Below are positions 16,343 to 19,133 of a DNA stretch of 19,133 nucleotides, one piece after another. The stretch is from assembly GCA_004369085.1 (NCBI GenBank), contig ML210515.1:1-19133 (forward strand), in the 5' to 3' direction. This DNA comes from Coprinopsis marcescibilis. Taxonomy: Eukaryota; Basidiomycota; Agaricomycetes; Agaricales; Psathyrellaceae. The notes under the pieces are model-generated. The model did not search any database and was not told the origin of the DNA. It was given only the letters and a program-made list of their open reading frames with translations. Numbering within the stretch: the first letter of the stretch is position 1; every line of letters begins with the position of its first letter. The position numbers and the translations under genes were made by a program.

Positions 16343-18586
16343 TCAATGCTCGCAGAGACTGAATCTCTCTCGGCTTGTATACCTCATATCGCTCTTCCGT
16401 ACATAATCCTTCCTCTCTGCCATCAACTGCTCTCGGGTGGCTTTCGCCTCTCCAAGTGTGATTGGGAAATCTTCCACCTTTTCGAAAATCTGGTCCCGCA
16501 GTTCCAAAGGGAGGTCGGGGAGCATCCATTCCGAACCATCGTTCTGGGGAGTTTCAACCTCCTCTCTCCACCAATCAAACTGCTGACAAGGGACGCTCGC
16601 CGTGCTGATGGTGCGTACATGCGGGTCCACGAGGAACAGTGCGAGTATCTTGCGATGGCCAGGTTTGGTTTTGTCTTCAAGCTCGAATGGCTGAACCTGG
16701 TGCTGCAGGACATTCGGGAATGTAATCAGACGGCCCTCGCGCGTATCCACGCTCCCAATATCCTGGACCGCGCCTTCAAAGTTTTCACACCCATACACAA
16801 GGTTCAGCCATCCATGCTCGTCCTTCTGGTACCTCAACGTCTGCCAGTCCATGTTTGTACTTGCATCGGAGACTTGACGGAACGCAAGCGCCGATTGTGT
16901 GATGTTGGATGACGAGTAATAGTAAATCGCTGTCGCGACAATATGTTCATTCTGTCACGATGACGCAAGTCAGAAGATAATCTCCAGGTAGATCATAGGT
17001 CGTGACTTACCAGTTTACCTTCCAGATGCCACGTTCCTCCCTCATAATTGGGGTTCTCGGGTGTAAGCTCTATGTTGGCCAATTTTACGATAATTTGGAG
17101 TGGTCTACCCAGCTCCGAAAAGCGGTCCGTTAGATCAAACTTTGGCTGAACCAAGTTGGCAGGGTCAAAGGGGCCTTCTGGTTCCGGCGAGTAGAATCGG
17201 CCAGCTTGAGGACGCCATTCGTACCACAAATAACAGTCTTGAGGCCCTTCGTTTGGAGGTAAGGCTCGTGGATCTGGATCATATAGAACGCATTTGTAAT
17301 GAACACGCTGGAAGAACTTGAGTTCTCCATTTTCCAGCGGTGCGAGGGTGAGCTCCCAGAGAGGAATGGCAGCGGTGATAACATCCTCGATGACCGCGTA
17401 CAACTCCTTATGCCTGTGAGGGTGCAGGTTGTTGATGTACGAAGTTATCCTAGCAGAGTGAATGAAACCTTGTGAGTGCAGAGACCACAATTTATAGGGG
17501 ATCGCCCACCTTGCTTTATCCCCTGTGATATCGACTTCACATGGCAACCACTGATATCTGTCGCTGTATGGCTTGAAGGACTCCCGACCGTGATGGATTG
17601 GATGTGGGATGTAGACCGTAGGAACGTCGGTAGCAGATACTGCAATTTGACCTTCTCCACATCGCTTTACGCAGTCCTCTAGGGTTGTAACCTTGGCACC
17701 TGGTTGAAGGACCTTGGTCTTGCCATACATCAATGGGAACAGGCTGGGGTGAACGAGATCCAGAACCTTTCCGTTTGAGCCTGGATGCCAATCCTTGAAC
17801 CTATCTGGTACATCTTCCAGAGGAGCTGCTGCTGCTTGTAACGCTGTCTTGATCAAGGAAGGTATCGCCACATCCGACTTCACCACGTTGCCAGTGTATA
17901 CGATGATAGCACCATGTGGGGACTCCTGGAGGTGTCGGGCCTTGTATCGTAATTCGTCTATACAGTACGCCGCCATAAGCTCTGTCATTCCCGATCCATC
18001 CCTTCGTGCCAAGGAGAATTGGAACTCTCTGAGTTCGTGATAAAGCGACGCGTCCACCTCGTCGGATCGCGAAAAAGGAAACGGCTCTGACTCGTCAGGG
18101 TATCCTTCGGACGGATCTGGCTCGTCGTCGTCATAGTCGTAATCGTCCAGCGAGAATACAGTGTCCCATGGGTCTGACTCGAGCCAGATTCGCCTTGCCT
18201 CTGCGATCGCCTCGTCCTTCCACTTCTCAGCGATGAGATCATCCATTATCTGCGGGAGATTTGAGTTTTATACTTTCAACAAAAGCATCCTCTGAGCTGC
18301 CGCACCTTGACATGCCAATTCTCCTTGTCGGTGATGGTGTTCATGAATCGCATCATGTTAAACTCACGGAGCGTGGTCAATGGCATACTCCTTTTCCTCT
18401 CGTCAGTATGGGATTGACAGCGAGGTAAAGCCTAGCTCACTTGTATTTTGAATCGTTGGAAAGAGGGTTTGGGAAGGAGTCTCCGACCCACAAAGGATCG
18501 CTATGTCGCCCATCAGGGATGTAGTTAATGGGCTTTCCTAGCCCTGGGACTGGATACACCAGCGAATAATCGATTCTTGTTGACAT
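16343..18586 (-). CDS. DUF4246 family protein, copy 2 (five coding exons)
   Basis: Proposed exons in coding order are 18586-18441, 18390-18306, 18249-17510, 17449-17011 and 16951-16343, giving 672 residues. All boundaries and phases match copy 1. The last exons of the two copies differ at about 17 of 170 residues by eye. The same motifs are present: LREFNMMRFMN, HPSLFPLMYGKT, ITSYINNLHP, WHLEGKLNEHIVATAIYYY, and FPNVLQHQVQPFELED with GHRKILALFLVDP. The putative metal and co-substrate residues are H465, E467, H554 and R570. Intron 3 (17450-17509) is 60 nt, a multiple of three and stop-free, so retention would insert 20 residues instead of truncating. I favour splicing, because it restores DKARITSYINNLHP as in copy 1 and, from memory, in the family. 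The gene is transcribed towards copy 1, with TAM41, ALG6 and the thioesterase between them. Homology at the 3' end stops at the TGA. Confidence 0.87.
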
Positions 18587-18740
18587 TACTATGCAATTTA
18601 TGAGGTCGTGATGAAGAGAAGGGAAGAAAGCGCCCTTACCGCTCTGGGAACATAGGCGACGATGGAAACGTAATGGTTGGGCTCGAAGGTATCACAATAA
18701 AGTTCGTCAGGACCCTGTGCTCGATTCACGGCTTTCCGAG
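18587..18740 (-). promoter_or_regulatory. 5' UTR exon and intron of DUF4246 copy 2
   Basis: Matches 6050-6210 upstream of copy 1. A donor GTAAGG follows CCCAGAGCG and the acceptor GCATAG lies two bases before the ATG, giving a 51-nt intron at 18589-18639. A TATA-like TATATAT lies further up at 18911-18917. Confidence 0.5.
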
Positions 18741-19133
18741 TCCTTGCACGGCAATGCCAAAGAGGGTTTTCGAGAAGCCCTAACGAAGCCACTGCCTGTC
18801 AAGTAATCGTCCAATTCATCGAACATTTACTAGCTATACAGATCGAGCATAAACACTGGCGCTAGGGCCAAAGACGGCAAGATGGCGGTAGGGCAGGTGG
18901 GCGCACATGCTATATATGATACTAGTCGCCGGTTGAAGAAGTTGATTTAGTTGAAGGATGGAGTGTCCGCTTCAGTCGGAAGCCTGATCATCAACATCAT
19001 TACAACATCACGGTAGTTGCCGGCGTAGGCCAGCCATGGAGGACCCCCCCATATGCCGGCTAATGTTTGATCCAAAAGGGCCAAATTTGGGCGTTGTTGT
19101 CCGTCGTGATTTTTACCGTTTTTGGCCATTTTT
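18741..19133. other. Upstream flank of DUF4246 copy 2 and possible dispersed repeat at the window end
   Basis: No gene I can support. TATATAT at 18911-18917 could serve the minus-strand gene. From about 18950 to the end the composition changes: GCCGGCGTAGG (19019) and CCATATGCCGGC (19050) are near-mirror images flanking a C-run, and the last bases are T-rich with TTTTTGGCCATTTTT. A minus-strand frame (18947-19129, 60 codons) spans it but has no motif I know. It may belong to a repeat continuing past the window. Confidence 0.35.

Noticed and set aside
16337..16912. 191-codon open frame on the plus strand
   Set aside because: Antisense shadow of the last exon of DUF4246 copy 2. Its similarity to the frame at 7902-8741 comes only from the sense-strand gene duplication.

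Overview
The window looks like nuclear DNA of a basidiomycete fungus, most likely an agaricomycete. Genes carry many short GT-AG introns (44 to 94 nt, one of 193 nt). The gene families fit too: NACHT NLRs with a short N-terminal leader, DUF4246 proteins, and an ALG6 with a long disordered N-terminus. A Rhizoctonia/Ceratobasidium-type genome is my guess, from general impression only. Spliced models were built by hand from splice sites, reading phase and family motifs.

Left arm (1-6050, accessory and repeat-rich). The 3' end of an unrecognised, disordered, basic protein (1-1128) is followed by about 410 bp packed with 20 copies of a 7-mer (TGCTCAA/TTGAGCA). This ends in a 22-bp perfect palindrome and may be the end of a mobile element. 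Only 25 bp further on is an ankyrin-repeat ORF (1607-2323) whose first repeat is damaged. Next comes a four-exon NACHT NTPase of NLR type (2786-4940). The 3' flank of the ankyrin gene recurs downstream of the NACHT gene, and a dead copy of the NACHT gene's first two exons lies at 8759-8976. Together these suggest a decayed tandem array of NACHT/ankyrin genes.

Centre (6211-18586). Two intact DUF4246 genes face each other (6211-8468 on +, 18586-16343 on -). Their exon boundaries are the same and their proteins are about 90% identical where compared. Between them lies a block of housekeeping-type genes, all on the minus strand: TAM41 (mitochondrial CDP-DAG synthase), ALG6 (ER glucosyltransferase of N-glycan assembly) and an ACOT13/THEM2-like hotdog thioesterase. 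The thioesterase appears to need two microexons of 14 and 4 nt.

Right end (18741-19133). The promoter side of the second DUF4246 gene runs into sequence that may be part of a dispersed repeat. I saw no tRNA, rRNA or CRISPR. The housekeeping genes belong to separate pathways (mitochondrial lipid, N-glycosylation, acyl-CoA hydrolysis) and need not cooperate. The left arm looks like a turnover zone for fungal innate-immunity-type genes.
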